Assembly (NCBI GenBank): GCA_002493835.1
Contig: DLAA01000152.1
Span: 1 to 11,759, forward strand
Origin: Lachnospiraceae bacterium UBA7060
GTDB lineage: Bacteria; Bacillota; Clostridia; Lachnospirales; Lachnospiraceae
Direction: 5' to 3'
DNA length: 11,759 nucleotides
A program made the translations under genes and the position numbers. The stretch's first letter is position 1. The number at the start of each line of letters is the position of its first letter. This document shows positions 1-6,734 of this stretch, piece after piece. The notes beneath the pieces are model-generated. The model was not told the origin of the DNA and did not search any database. It saw nothing but the letters and a program-made list of their open reading frames with translations.

Positions 1-396
1 ACCTGCCCTACCCTTGAGGAGATCGGTGAATATGTTAGAAATCCGGTTTTTATGCTGCTGTGCTCAGAAATCAAAGACACATATCAATGTAGTGAAAAAA
101 TAGAGTACAGTTCATGCAGTTTGGAAAAGGGATGGAATGTAAAATTTAAAAAAGCGGGAAGAACATTGTGTACCATATATCCGAGAGAAAATTATTTTAC
201 GGTTATGGTTGTTGTGGGCACAAAGGAAAAAGCATCTGTTGAGGAAATGCTGCCAAAGTGTACGGTCGAACTGCAAGATATATATCATCAGACGCAGGAA
301 GGGAACGGTCAAAGATGGATGATGATTGATTTAGAGGTCAAAGATGATTTGTATCATGATTTGCTGCAATTAATCCGGATTCGTCGAAATAGTTAA
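1..396 (+). CDS. DUF3788 family protein, 5'-truncated by window edge
   Basis: The reading frame is open from base 1 with no start codon visible before codon 18, and the first codons (TCPTLEEIGEYVRNP) already match the family, so the true start lies outside the window. The visible 131 codons end at TAA 394-396. The family hallmarks I recognise are an 'EYS-C--E-GWNVKFKK-GRTLCTIYP' core, a 'YFTVMVVVG-KE' strand, and the 'GQRWMMIDLEV' strand followed by a short 'DLLQLIRIRR' C-terminus. DUF3788 proteins are small, soluble and of unknown biochemical role; no catalytic residue can be named. The internal ATG at 52 is not a likely start because conserved sequence precedes it. A strong terminator follows 48 bp after the stop, so the gene is the last of its transcription unit and unrelated to the downstream regulatory genes. 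Confidence 0.85.
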   Translation, partial: TCPTLEEIGEYVRNPVFMLLCSEIKDTYQCSEKIEYSSCSLEKGWNVKFKKAGRTLCTIYPRENYFTVMVVVGTKEKASVEEMLPKCTVELQDIYHQTQEGNGQRWMMIDLEVKDDLYHDLLQLIRIRRNS

Positions 397-443
397 ATTT
401 TAGTTGATAGGGATGGCTAAAACCGCTGTAATCCCTTGGGTGC

Positions 444-490
444 AAAAAATAACGATAGCCACTCTCAAAAACAGGCTATCGTTATTTTTT
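444..490. terminator. Perfect inverted repeat, probable bidirectional terminator
   Basis: The arms 444-460 (AAAAAATAACGATAGCC) and 474-490 (GGCTATCGTTATTTTTT) are exact 17-bp reverse complements around a 13-nt loop. The GC-containing stem core is flanked by an A-run on the left and a T-run on the right, the usual form of an intrinsic terminator working on both strands. It lies 48 bp after the DUF3788 stop codon and ends that transcript. No convincing gene arrives from the other side, so activity on the minus strand is unproven. Confidence 0.8.
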
Positions 491-617
491 ACATCATGGG
501 ATATTGAAAGTGCGGCAATTCCAACTAAGAAAACGATAGCCGCCCATGCATGGGTACATCTGCCTTTTTGAAAAGTGTTGATTTCAGGGCATTTGAGATA
601 AATGTAAAAACGATAGC
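452..617 (+). repeat. Recurring ACGATAGC motif in intergenic DNA
   Basis: The gap between the DUF3788 gene and the sensor kinase (397-834) has no convincing gene longer than a leader ORF. It contains the octamer ACGATAGC, each time after an A-rich run, at 452-459, 533-540 and 610-617 (spacings 81 and 77 bp). An inverted copy is at 475-482, in the right arm of the terminator. Copy two runs into the 12-bp palindrome CCCATGCATGGG (543-554). The layout could be decayed copies of one hairpin-forming element, or chance in A/T-rich DNA. Confidence 0.45.
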
Positions 618-675
618 ACCCACGGGGGAATTGTATCAATCTGGACACGCAATATGGCAGAAGGGTATGCCTATG

Positions 676-694
676 ATAGTTTATATATAGTTTA
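676..694 (+). promoter_or_regulatory. Direct repeat, candidate response-regulator binding site
   Basis: The 8-mer ATAGTTTA occurs at 676-683 and again at 687-694, giving an exact 11-bp period. OmpR/PhoB-family regulators characteristically bind direct repeats with about 11-bp spacing. The pair sits about 10 bp upstream of the proposed -35 box of the kinase-regulator genes, a position suited to activation. Binding by the regulator encoded at 1985-2695 is inference (autoregulation). Confidence 0.4.
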
Positions 695-704
695 ACTTGA
701 ATAG

Positions 705-734
705 TTGTTTTTATTTAACTTTGCCCCTTATAAT
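705..734 (+). promoter_or_regulatory. Sigma-A-type promoter for the two-component operon
   Basis: TTGTTT (705-710) and a perfect TATAAT (729-734) are separated by 18 bp. The predicted transcript would start near 741 and carry the leader ORF at 785 and the kinase at 835. The -35 box is imperfect, which fits a promoter helped by an activator bound at the direct repeat just upstream. Confidence 0.5.
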
Positions 735-784
735 TTGAAATTAAAAATCAATATAAATAGAAAAAGAGAATGAGGAGCAGTTTA

Positions 785-838
785 ATGACAGGTGTGGATG
801 TCTTCCCCGGCGCAGGTTTTGGGGGATTATCAATATGA
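785..838 (+). CDS. 17-codon ORF translationally coupled to the sensor kinase
   Basis: ATG at 785 opens a 17-codon ORF (MTGVDVFPGAGFGGLSI) ending in TGA at 836-838, which overlaps the kinase ATG at 835-837 (ATGA). It has a good ribosome binding site, AGGAG at 773-777, 7 bp before its start. The kinase start itself has only a GGGGGA-like site (821-826) inside this ORF. The arrangement suggests that ribosomes finishing the peptide re-initiate on the kinase. It might instead be a chance ORF, or the stub of a lost upstream gene. The peptide shows no recognisable motif and no attenuator hairpin is obvious. Confidence 0.4.
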   Translation: MTGVDVFPGAGFGGLSI

Positions 839-1995
839 GAAAGCAGACAGTAAGAAGGCGGATTTTTTTATCGAATGCGCTGATGGTTTTAGTAACGCTG
901 GTTCTTTTTTTACTAATCAATGCGGTTGTAATCAAAGTGTATTCCGAATCCATTGAACGGGAATTGGAGAATTCGATGGGAATTGTGATGGATGAGGATG
1001 ACATGGAAGATATGATTGAAGGATTTACTATCCGTAGGAATGAATTCATCCTGTTGTTTTTGCTGGATGGGCTTCTATGCATTGTAGTGCTTTTTTTGGT
1101 AAGCCAGATTTTTACCAGAAGACTGGCAGGTCACATCATGGAACCATTGATTGCTTTGTCAGATGGGGCTGAGCGAATCCGGAACCATGATTTGACGCAG
1201 GACATTTCCTATTCGGGAGATATGGAATTTGAGAACGTCTGCCACAGCTTTAATGAAATGAGAGAGGCGATTCTGGAAGGACAGGAGCAGAACCAGAAAT
1301 ATGAAAAGGCTAGAACTGATATGATCGCTGGGATTTCTCATGATATGAGAACGCCGCTCACGGCTATTCGAGGAACTATCAAGGCATTGCTGGACGGGGT
1401 GGCCTCCATGCCGGAACAGCAGAAAAAATTTCTGGGAATAGCTTATCGGAGAACCGGCGATATGGATGTTCTGCTGAACCAGTTGTTTTATGTATCAAAA
1501 TTGGAGACTGGAAATATGCCGCTTACTCTGGATACTATAGAAATATCTGATTTTATCAATAATTATGTGAAAGGGAAGCGCGAACTTTGGGAAAATGAGC
1601 AGGTAGAAGTGACTGCGGATACGAAAGAGATCACAGGCTGTGTGTCTGTCGATGTAGAACAGCTTCAGAGGGTGTTTGATAATCTTTTGGAAAATAGCAG
1701 GAAGTATGGGGGAGTAACGCCGTTGCGAGTTAGGATCATCCTGGAGCGGATGGGGAAAAGGTTTTCCATCTGTTTTTCGGATAACGGAGTGGGCGTGGCG
1801 GAAGAAAAATTACCTTATATTTTTGATGAGTTTTATCGTGTTGATGAATCCAGGAATCAAAAGGAAGGAAATGGACTTGGCTTGTATATTGTCAAATATT
1901 TAATAGAAGCTATGGGGGGATGTGTACGAGCTGAGAATGCAGGCGGGCTTCATATTTTTATGGAGATGAGGGAGGAAGAGCAAGATGCCAAATGA
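835..1995 (+). CDS. Two-component sensor histidine kinase (HAMP-HisKA-HATPase)
   Basis: This is a 386-aa membrane sensor kinase that would phosphorylate the response regulator encoded immediately downstream. Domains in order: TM helix 1 (about 11-34), a short extracytoplasmic loop (about 35-69), TM helix 2 (about 71-93), HAMP (about 94-147), the HisKA H-box with phospho-acceptor His169 (GISHDMRTPLTA), and a HATPase_c domain with N-box around Asn283/Asn287, G1 box DNGVG (316-320), F-box (330-333) and G2 box GNGLGL (345-350). All catalytic boxes look intact. The roughly 35-residue sensor loop is too small for a folded ligand domain and is strikingly acidic (MDEDDMEDMIE, 52-62). Its start overlaps a 17-codon ORF and its 3' end overlaps the regulator gene by 11 bp, so the two proteins are probably made in fixed ratio. 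The signal is unknown. The operon that follows handles undecaprenyl phosphate, so cell-envelope stress is a reasonable guess. Confidence 0.95.
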   Translation: MRKQTVRRRIFLSNALMVLVTLVLFLLINAVVIKVYSESIERELENSMGIVMDEDDMEDMIEGFTIRRNEFILLFLLDGLLCIVVLFLVSQIFTRRLAGHIMEPLIALSDGAERIRNHDLTQDISYSGDMEFENVCHSFNEMREAILEGQEQNQKYEKARTDMIAGISHDMRTPLTAIRGTIKALLDGVASMPEQQKKFLGIAYRRTGDMDVLLNQLFYVSKLETGNMPLTLDTIEISDFINNYVKGKRELWENEQVEVTADTKEITGCVSVDVEQLQRVFDNLLENSRKYGGVTPLRVRIILERMGKRFSICFSDNGVGVAEEKLPYIFDEFYRVDESRNQKEGNGLGLYIVKYLIEAMGGCVRAENAGGLHIFMEMREEEQDAK

Positions 1996-2695
1996 AAAGC
2001 GTGTGTTGATCGTAGAGGATGACGAGGATATCAGCATGGTGGAGGAAGCCTATTTGGGGGCTTCGGGATTTCAGACGGTGATTGTTGCCAGTGGTGCAGA
2101 AGTTCCTGATCTTTTGCAGAAAGAATCTTTTGACTTGATTCTGCTTGATTTGATGCTTCCAGGGAAAAGTGGTTATGAGGTGTGCAGGGAAATTCGAGAC
2201 AAGGTAGATATTCCGATTCTGATGGTGACGGCAAGGACAGAATCTGTGGATAAGATTCGGGGGCTGGGAATTGGGGCAGATGATTATATCGCAAAGCCTT
2301 TTGATCCGGCAGAACTGGTGGCGAGAGTAAACGCGAATATAAGACAGTATAGTCGGATGCTCTCTAAATGCTCTGAACAAAAAAATGAGGAATTGGAAGA
2401 AATACGGGCTGCCGATTTGCGGATTCTGCTGGACAGCTGGAAAGTTTATAAAGGAGACCGGGAGATCAAGTTTCCAAACCGGGAATTTGAGTTGTTAAAA
2501 TTTCTTGCAATGAATCCCAATATTGTATTTTCAAAAGAACAGCTCTTCGAAAAAATATGGGGATATGATTATATAGGGGATAGTGCCACTGTGATGGTGC
2601 ATATTAATCGTATTCGGGAAAAAATAGAAGACGATAGTAAAAATCCGAAGATTCTGGAAACAGTGTGGGGAGCGGGATACCGCTTTAATAAGTGA
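1985..2695 (+). CDS. OmpR/PhoB-family response regulator
   Basis: This 236-aa cytoplasmic transcription factor is the partner of the kinase just upstream. The receiver domain (about 5-118) has the acidic pair Asp12/Asp13, phospho-acceptor Asp55 in LILLDLMLPG, conserved Thr82 (MVTAR) and Lys104 (AKPFD). A linker leads to a winged-helix Trans_reg_C domain (about 143-234) with the family signatures NREFELLKFLAMNP, VFSKEQLFEKIWG, VMVHINRIREKIE and the C-terminal WGAGYRF. The ATG is inside the last codons of the kinase gene, preceded by a purine-rich GGGAGGAAG site. Such proteins bind 11-bp-period direct repeats. Candidate repeats lie upstream of the kinase promoter (676-694) and of the DUF368 gene (2782-2821), suggesting autoregulation plus control of the downstream operon. 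Known: family and mechanism. Inferred: the targets. Confidence 0.95.
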   Translation: MPNEKRVLIVEDDEDISMVEEAYLGASGFQTVIVASGAEVPDLLQKESFDLILLDLMLPGKSGYEVCREIRDKVDIPILMVTARTESVDKIRGLGIGADDYIAKPFDPAELVARVNANIRQYSRMLSKCSEQKNEELEEIRAADLRILLDSWKVYKGDREIKFPNREFELLKFLAMNPNIVFSKEQLFEKIWGYDYIGDSATVMVHINRIREKIEDDSKNPKILETVWGAGYRFNK

Positions 2696-2781
2696 AAATT
2701 CCGCAAAATCCGTCAGGCGGTCTTATGTATTGTTTCAATTACTGTGCGCTTCTGGAAGAGCCGGGCGGGGGTGTCAAATAA

Positions 2782-2821
2782 TGTTTAGAATTTGTTTATA
2801 AAAATACCTTCTGTTTGTTTA
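2782..2821 (+). promoter_or_regulatory. Direct repeats upstream of the DUF368 operon, candidate operator
   Basis: TGTTTA occurs at 2782-2787, 2793-2798 and 2816-2821. The first two are exactly 11 bp apart and the third 23 bp further, close to two more 11-bp steps; the second and third extend to TTTGTTTA. This resembles an OmpR-type regulator site in the 173-bp gap between the regulator gene and the DUF368 gene. The rest of the gap has no gene and no strong hairpin, so read-through from the regulator gene is also possible. I see no convincing -10 box; TAAGAT at 2833-2838 is the best weak candidate. Confidence 0.35.
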
Positions 2822-2868
2822 ATGCAGATTGTTAAGATAACTGCAATAAACAGAACAGGAGGGATTTT

Positions 2869-3750
2869 ATGTTAAGAGAAGGTATGAACGGATTTTGCAT
2901 GGCACTAGCGGACAGCGTGCCGGGAGTGTCAGGGGGAACCGTCGCGTTTATTATGGGATTCTATGACCGGTTTATCGGTTCTGTCCATGATTTGGTGTTT
3001 GGAAAGTGGGAAGAAAAAAAGACAGCACTTTTGTATCTGGTAAAGCTGGGCATAGGATGGGCGGTTGGAATGCTGTTGGCAGTGGTTGTTTTGTCGGCAT
3101 TATTTGAAAACCATATTTATGTAGTCAGTTCCTTGTTTTTTGGATTTGTTCTTGGTGCGGTGCCACTGATTGCTGAGGAAGAGATAGAAAGTTTGCGGAA
3201 AAAGCCGCAGGGCTTTGTCTTTACCGTGGCCGGGCTGGCAATTGTCATTGGCATTACAGTGGCGAATGGCAAATCAGGTGCTGCAGCTATGGATCTGGCA
3301 AGGTTTTCTGTTCCTTTGGCAGCTAATTTGTTTTTTATTGGCATGATTGCTATTTCGGCAATGTTTCTTCCAGGAATATCTGGTTCTACGCTGCTTTTAA
3401 TTTTTGGAGCGTATATTCCGGTAATCATGGCAGTAAAAGGGGTTTTATCTCTGGATTTTTCCTACGTTCCCTGCCTTATGTTTTTTGGGTGCGGCGTACT
3501 TGCCGGGGCGGTAACGGTGGTAAAAGCGATTAAGGTATGCCTTGAGAAACATCGTTCCCAAACAATCTACTTGATTTTAGGAATGATGACAGGTTCCCTG
3601 TATGCGATTAGTATGGGGCCGACGACACTGGAAACAGCAAAAGCTCCTTTAAACATTGGTAATTTTTCCCTTATTCCAGCAATTATGGGTGTTGCACTGG
3701 TATTTGGGATGCAGATGATAAAAGAAAGAAGTGTAAGACATGGGAATTGA
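2869..3750 (+). CDS. popT: DUF368 polyprenyl-phosphate (C55-P) translocase
   Basis: This 293-aa polytopic membrane protein belongs to DUF368, a family shown to move undecaprenyl phosphate across the membrane so that the lipid carrier can be reused for wall and surface glycan synthesis. The sequence shows the two halves of an inverted-repeat transporter, each with the family signature: ADSVPGVSGGT (14-24) and LPGISGST (167-174). Many hydrophobic segments follow (for example 56-80, 86-101, 117-132, 149-166, 171-190, 200-220, 232-248, 267-283). Length is normal for the family. The start is fixed by AGGAGGG at 2857-2863, 5 bp before the ATG, and the N-terminal 'REGMNGF' is typical. It heads a tight operon whose next gene is a PAP2 phosphatase, the enzyme class that generates C55-P from C55-PP. 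The symbol is used by family analogy. Confidence 0.88.
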   Translation: MLREGMNGFCMALADSVPGVSGGTVAFIMGFYDRFIGSVHDLVFGKWEEKKTALLYLVKLGIGWAVGMLLAVVVLSALFENHIYVVSSLFFGFVLGAVPLIAEEEIESLRKKPQGFVFTVAGLAIVIGITVANGKSGAAAMDLARFSVPLAANLFFIGMIAISAMFLPGISGSTLLLIFGAYIPVIMAVKGVLSLDFSYVPCLMFFGCGVLAGAVTVVKAIKVCLEKHRSQTIYLILGMMTGSLYAISMGPTTLETAKAPLNIGNFSLIPAIMGVALVFGMQMIKERSVRHGN

Positions 3751-4288
3751 AATTTGTATTTTAGATTGGATACAAGGTATTCGAACTCCGATTGGAGATA
3801 TGGTGATGACTTTTATTACAAGGCTGGGAGACGCAGGGGCAATCTGGATTCTATTGGCAGTTGCTTTGCTGATTATTCCAAAGACTAGGAAAAGCGGGAT
3901 GGTGTTGGCAGCAGCATTATGTGTGGATGTTATCCTATGTAATGGAATATTAAAAAATTTGTTCGGGAGAATACGGCCTTGCGATGTAAATACTTCTATT
4001 CAGCTTTTGATTCCAAGGCCGGATGATTTTTCTTTTCCGTCAGGACATACGGCGGCATCTTTCACGGCAGTGGCAGCGCTTATGATGGCTGGGAAACAAA
4101 AGTTGTGGAAACCGGCTCTGGGACTCGCGGTTTTGATCGCATTTTCGAGGCTGTATTTATATGTACATTATCCTACAGATATTCTGGGCGGCATGATTGT
4201 GGGAGTGGCTGCCGGGATGATTGGTTATTTGACAGTGGAAAAATTGGAGCAATGGAAGGAAAATGAGCGAAAAATGAGCGAAAGGTGA
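3740..4288 (+). CDS. PAP2-family membrane phosphatase, probably C55-PP phosphatase
   Basis: This 182-aa integral membrane acid phosphatase has all three PAP2 motifs: K72-to-P80 (KNLFGRIRP), PSGH at 100-103 with catalytic His103, and SRLYLYVHYPTD (136-147) with Arg137, nucleophile His143 and Asp147. Hydrophobic segments around 33-47, 53-69, 104-116, 126-140 and 148-165 fit the usual six-helix fold, with the active site on the outer membrane face. Known substrates of this compact bacterial type are undecaprenyl diphosphate (BcrC type) or other lipid phosphates (PgpB type); the sequence alone cannot decide. Its ATG overlaps the DUF368 gene by 11 bp, so the two are probably translationally coupled. 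One would make C55-P on the outer leaflet and the other would carry it inward, which favours the C55-PP assignment. A duplicated AAATGAGCG (4261-4269, 4272-4280) lies at the 3' end. Confidence 0.88.
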   Translation: MGIEICILDWIQGIRTPIGDMVMTFITRLGDAGAIWILLAVALLIIPKTRKSGMVLAAALCVDVILCNGILKNLFGRIRPCDVNTSIQLLIPRPDDFSFPSGHTAASFTAVAALMMAGKQKLWKPALGLAVLIAFSRLYLYVHYPTDILGGMIVGVAAGMIGYLTVEKLEQWKENERKMSER

Positions 4289-4326
4289 AGGGGCAAAAAC
4301 AATAGTAGAACAGAGGAGATGAAAAT

Positions 4327-5400
4327 ATGTCTGTTGTAATTATTCCGGCATATAAACCGGATCAGGCTTTAAAAACAATTACGGATGAACTTTGGGAATA
4401 TGGATGCCAAATTATTGTAGTGGATGATGGGAGCGGTGATGAATATAAGCAGATATTTGATCAGATAGGGGATATCTGCATTGTGCTTTGCCATAGGGAA
4501 AATCTTGGGAAAGGTGCGGCAATCAAAACGGCGTTGTCTTATATAAAACAGGAGATGGGAGAACATGAATTGATTGGCATAATGGACTGCGACGGGCAGC
4601 ACTTATCGAGAGACATGCAAAAGCTGCTTCAAGCTGCCAGGACACATAGAAGAACGCTGGTACTTGGCGTTCGGAGAGTCGGGAAAGAAATGCCGTTTAA
4701 ATCCAGGATGGGGAATCAGATTACAAGAAATGTCTTTCGGCTTGTCAGTGGTGTAAAAGTATCAGATACACAGACAGGACTTCGGGCATTTGATTCAGAG
4801 TTGACAGAAAAAATGCTTTCTGTAGAAGGGGAACGGTATGAATATGAAATGAATGTACTGATGAGCTGCGCCAAAGAAAAGATTCCCATTAAAGAAGTTC
4901 AGATCAGCACGATCTACCGGGATAAAAACAATTCCAATTCGCATTTTAGGGGATTCAGGGATTCGCTCAGGATTTACAAGGAAATTATAAAATTTACCCT
5001 GTCATCCTTTTCAAGTTTTCTATTGGATTATCTGCTGTTTTCCATGTTGATGTTCTTTTTGCCGCACACTGCTATTCCTATATTGTTTGCAAACATAGCG
5101 GCGAGAATCATCAGCGCATTTTATAATTACAGTGTGAATTGTCGTTTCGTATTCCATACGGGCCAAAAGGTGAGTAAAGCGGCCGGATATTTTGCTCTAG
5201 CAGGTTTTATATTGGTAATGAATAATTTGATTTTAGAGCTGTTCGTGCATAGTTTCTGTGTGCCTGTTTATCCGGCAAAACTGTTGACAGAGTGTTTGCT
5301 GTTTGTTATAAGCTGGCTGATACAAAAGTATTTCATATTTCGGAAAGTGAAATGGCAGGCAGCAATGCATTCCTTCACAGGTGGAAAGGTAAAGGCATGA
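4327..5400 (+). CDS. Bifunctional GT2 glycosyltransferase - GtrA flippase-like fusion
   Basis: This 357-aa protein has an N-terminal family-2 glycosyltransferase domain (about 1-215) of the dolichol-phosphate-mannose-synthase type. VVDDGS (31-36) binds nucleotide, GKGAAIKTAL (61-70) is typical of this branch, and DCDGQH (87-92) is the metal-binding DxD. DTQTGLRAF (147-155) also matches polyprenyl-phosphate sugar synthases. A GtrA domain follows (about 222-340) with four hydrophobic helices (around 226-246, 249-268, 285-305, 318-337) and the usual NYxxNxxFVF motif (267-276). Expected role: move a hexose from a nucleotide sugar to undecaprenyl phosphate on the inner face, then assist its flipping for use outside. 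The sugar is unknown. AGGAG (4314-4318) lies 8 bp before the ATG. Its stop overlaps the next start (ATGA 5397-5400). The single chain joins synthesis to transport, and neighbours supply and recycle the lipid carrier. Confidence 0.9.
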   Translation: MSVVIIPAYKPDQALKTITDELWEYGCQIIVVDDGSGDEYKQIFDQIGDICIVLCHRENLGKGAAIKTALSYIKQEMGEHELIGIMDCDGQHLSRDMQKLLQAARTHRRTLVLGVRRVGKEMPFKSRMGNQITRNVFRLVSGVKVSDTQTGLRAFDSELTEKMLSVEGERYEYEMNVLMSCAKEKIPIKEVQISTIYRDKNNSNSHFRGFRDSLRIYKEIIKFTLSSFSSFLLDYLLFSMLMFFLPHTAIPILFANIAARIISAFYNYSVNCRFVFHTGQKVSKAAGYFALAGFILVMNNLILELFVHSFCVPVYPAKLLTECLLFVISWLIQKYFIFRKVKWQAAMHSFTGGKVKA

Positions 5401-6521
5401 AAAAGCGGATTATAAGGATTGCAATTGATATAACAGTAGCAGCGATGATTATTCTTGCGGAATGGATAGCAGGTTATAAACTTCCGCAGAAAGGAATCAG
5501 GGCAGCGGCATTTGTGCAGGCGGTAAATAGGATAGAGACAGAACAGGAAATTCTAGAGACAGAACAGGAAATCCCAGAGACAGAACAGGAAATTCCAGAG
5601 ACAGAACAGGAAATCCCAGAAACACAACAGGAAATTCCAGAAACACAACCCGATTTCCTACAGAGAACTAGTATAGTTATGGATACGCAGGACTGGCATA
5701 AAAAGTTTGCAGATAAATTTACGGATACAGTTGTTGCAACGGATACTTCCTACAGCAGTCCGAACTTATCCATTCAATTGTCGTATCAGCATTATGATAC
5801 GGGGAGACTGGATCTGTCAGAGTCTGGAAAGCACAAGAAATACGGAACGCAGGTTTCTTATGTCCTTGCGGATATCTATGTGGGGGAAATCACCTGTTTG
5901 AAGACCGCCTTTGCACAGAATACGTACGGTGTGGGATATACGGAAAAGCTGTCGGATATGTCGGGCACAATGAGGGCGGTGCTTGCTGTAAACGGTGATT
6001 CTTACAGCAATAACCGACACAAGGATAATGGGACAATCATCAGGAACGGTGTGGTTTACAGGGACAGTCCCACGGATATGGAAACCTGCGTGCTAAACTG
6101 GGATGGGACGATGGATATTTATAGCCCGGATCAGATGGATCTGCAGGAACTAATTGAAAAGGGGGCGTATCAGAGCTGGATATTTGGCCCAAGTCTGTTG
6201 GATGAGAGTGGAAAAGCAAAATCAAAAGAATCTTTTCGCACATGGAGTTATATTAAGGAGTCTCATCCAAGGACAGCACTCGGGTATTTTGAGCCAGGGC
6301 ATTATTGCCTTTTGTTGGTGGATGGACGACAGAAAAGCAGCAGGGGAATGTTTCTTGAAGAAATGGCAAAAGTGTTTGAAGATTTGGGCTGCAAGGCAGC
6401 TTATAACATGGATGGAGGGCATTGTTCGTTTATGACTTTTCAGGGCAGAACGGCGAACCATCCTTATAAACCGGAACATGAGGTGACAGACGGAATTTTT
6501 TTTACGGAGGGATTGCGATGA
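5397..6521 (+). CDS. Membrane-anchored phosphodiester glycosidase (NAGPA family)
   Basis: This 374-aa protein has an N-terminal membrane anchor (about 5-25), a heptad-like tandem repeat spacer ETEQEIP (47-85), and an NAGPA/phosphodiester glycosidase domain (about 145-370). Signatures are AVNGDSY (about 200), WIFGPSLL, HPRTALGYF followed by LLLVDGRQKSS, the amphipathic MFLEEMAKVFEDLG, and AYNMDGGHCSFM. The family removes sugars attached through a phosphodiester; in bacteria it is linked to exopolysaccharide or teichoic-type glycans. The usual final motif is NxDGGGS; here it reads NMDGGHCS. An in-frame start at 5292 exists but lies well inside the GT2-GtrA gene. The ATG at 5397, overlapping that gene's stop and preceded by GGAAAGG, is the sensible start and gives a clean N-terminal anchor. 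The domain is expected outside the membrane. The natural substrate is unknown; sugar-phosphate bonds made by the neighbouring lipid-linked glycosylation genes are candidates. Confidence 0.85.
   Translation: MKKRIIRIAIDITVAAMIILAEWIAGYKLPQKGIRAAAFVQAVNRIETEQEILETEQEIPETEQEIPETEQEIPETQQEIPETQPDFLQRTSIVMDTQDWHKKFADKFTDTVVATDTSYSSPNLSIQLSYQHYDTGRLDLSESGKHKKYGTQVSYVLADIYVGEITCLKTAFAQNTYGVGYTEKLSDMSGTMRAVLAVNGDSYSNNRHKDNGTIIRNGVVYRDSPTDMETCVLNWDGTMDIYSPDQMDLQELIEKGAYQSWIFGPSLLDESGKAKSKESFRTWSYIKESHPRTALGYFEPGHYCLLLVDGRQKSSRGMFLEEMAKVFEDLGCKAAYNMDGGHCSFMTFQGRTANHPYKPEHEVTDGIFFTEGLR
5535..5651 (+). repeat. 21-bp in-frame tandem repeat (ETEQEIP) in the glycosidase gene
   Basis: Five full 21-bp units start at 5535, 5556, 5577, 5598 and 5619, with a partial sixth at 5640. 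They encode ETEQEIL, three ETEQEIP, ETQQEIP and ETQP. Units 2-4 are nearly identical in DNA, differing mostly at wobble positions (ATC/ATT), so recent expansion or contraction by slippage is likely. The repeat separates the membrane anchor from the catalytic domain and would act as an acidic, proline-punctuated spacer. Confidence 0.92.
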
Positions 6522-6718
6522 ACATGTTCAGAGGATTTTTATTGCACATTGGCGTAATTTGCAGCTTTGTCTGTATTGCAGCAAAAGTATTGGATTGGTA
6601 TAACCCATATATGGACTTTACTGGGCATATTGGGTCCATGCAGCTGGCCTTATATTTTGCTGTGATTATGTTAGCATTTATAAAAAAGCCACAGAAGAAA
6701 TTTCACAAAAAAAGATAA
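6518..6718 (+). CDS. Small 66-aa two-helix membrane protein, unknown function
   Basis: The ATG at 6518 overlaps the glycosidase stop (ATGA) and has GGAGGG at 6506-6511, so translation is well supported despite the small size. Two hydrophobic segments are visible (about 7-24 and 40-56), joined by a short loop with aromatic residues (DWYNPYMDFTGH). The C-terminus is very basic (KKPQKKFHKKR) and should lie in the cytoplasm, placing both termini inside and the loop outside. I do not recognise a family. Its place between two membrane-anchored proteins of the same operon suggests an accessory or partner subunit. It could also be a modulator of the GtrA-type flipping step; that is speculation. Confidence 0.7.
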   Translation: MNMFRGFLLHIGVICSFVCIAAKVLDWYNPYMDFTGHIGSMQLALYFAVIMLAFIKKPQKKFHKKR

Positions 6719-6734
6719 TCGAAGGGTGAGACAG

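Noticed and set aside
400..648. Minus-strand 82-aa hydrophobic ORF over the terminator and repeats
   Set aside because: It has only a GTG start without a ribosome binding site, it spans a perfect terminator hairpin, and its hydrophobicity comes partly from that repeat; no family is recognised.
4261..4280. Duplicated AAATGAGCG at the 3' end of the PAP2 gene
   Set aside because: It is an 11-bp step affecting only the last few non-conserved residues; probably a small tandem duplication with no functional meaning.
5292..5396. Longer N-terminus for the phosphodiester glycosidase
   Set aside because: It would lie inside the GT2-GtrA gene. The ATG at 5397 has a ribosome binding site, an ATGA overlap and begins a clean membrane anchor.
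6726..6734. GTG start for the MotE-like protein
   Set aside because: AAGGG at 6722-6726 overlaps the GTG but is correctly placed for the ATG at 6735.
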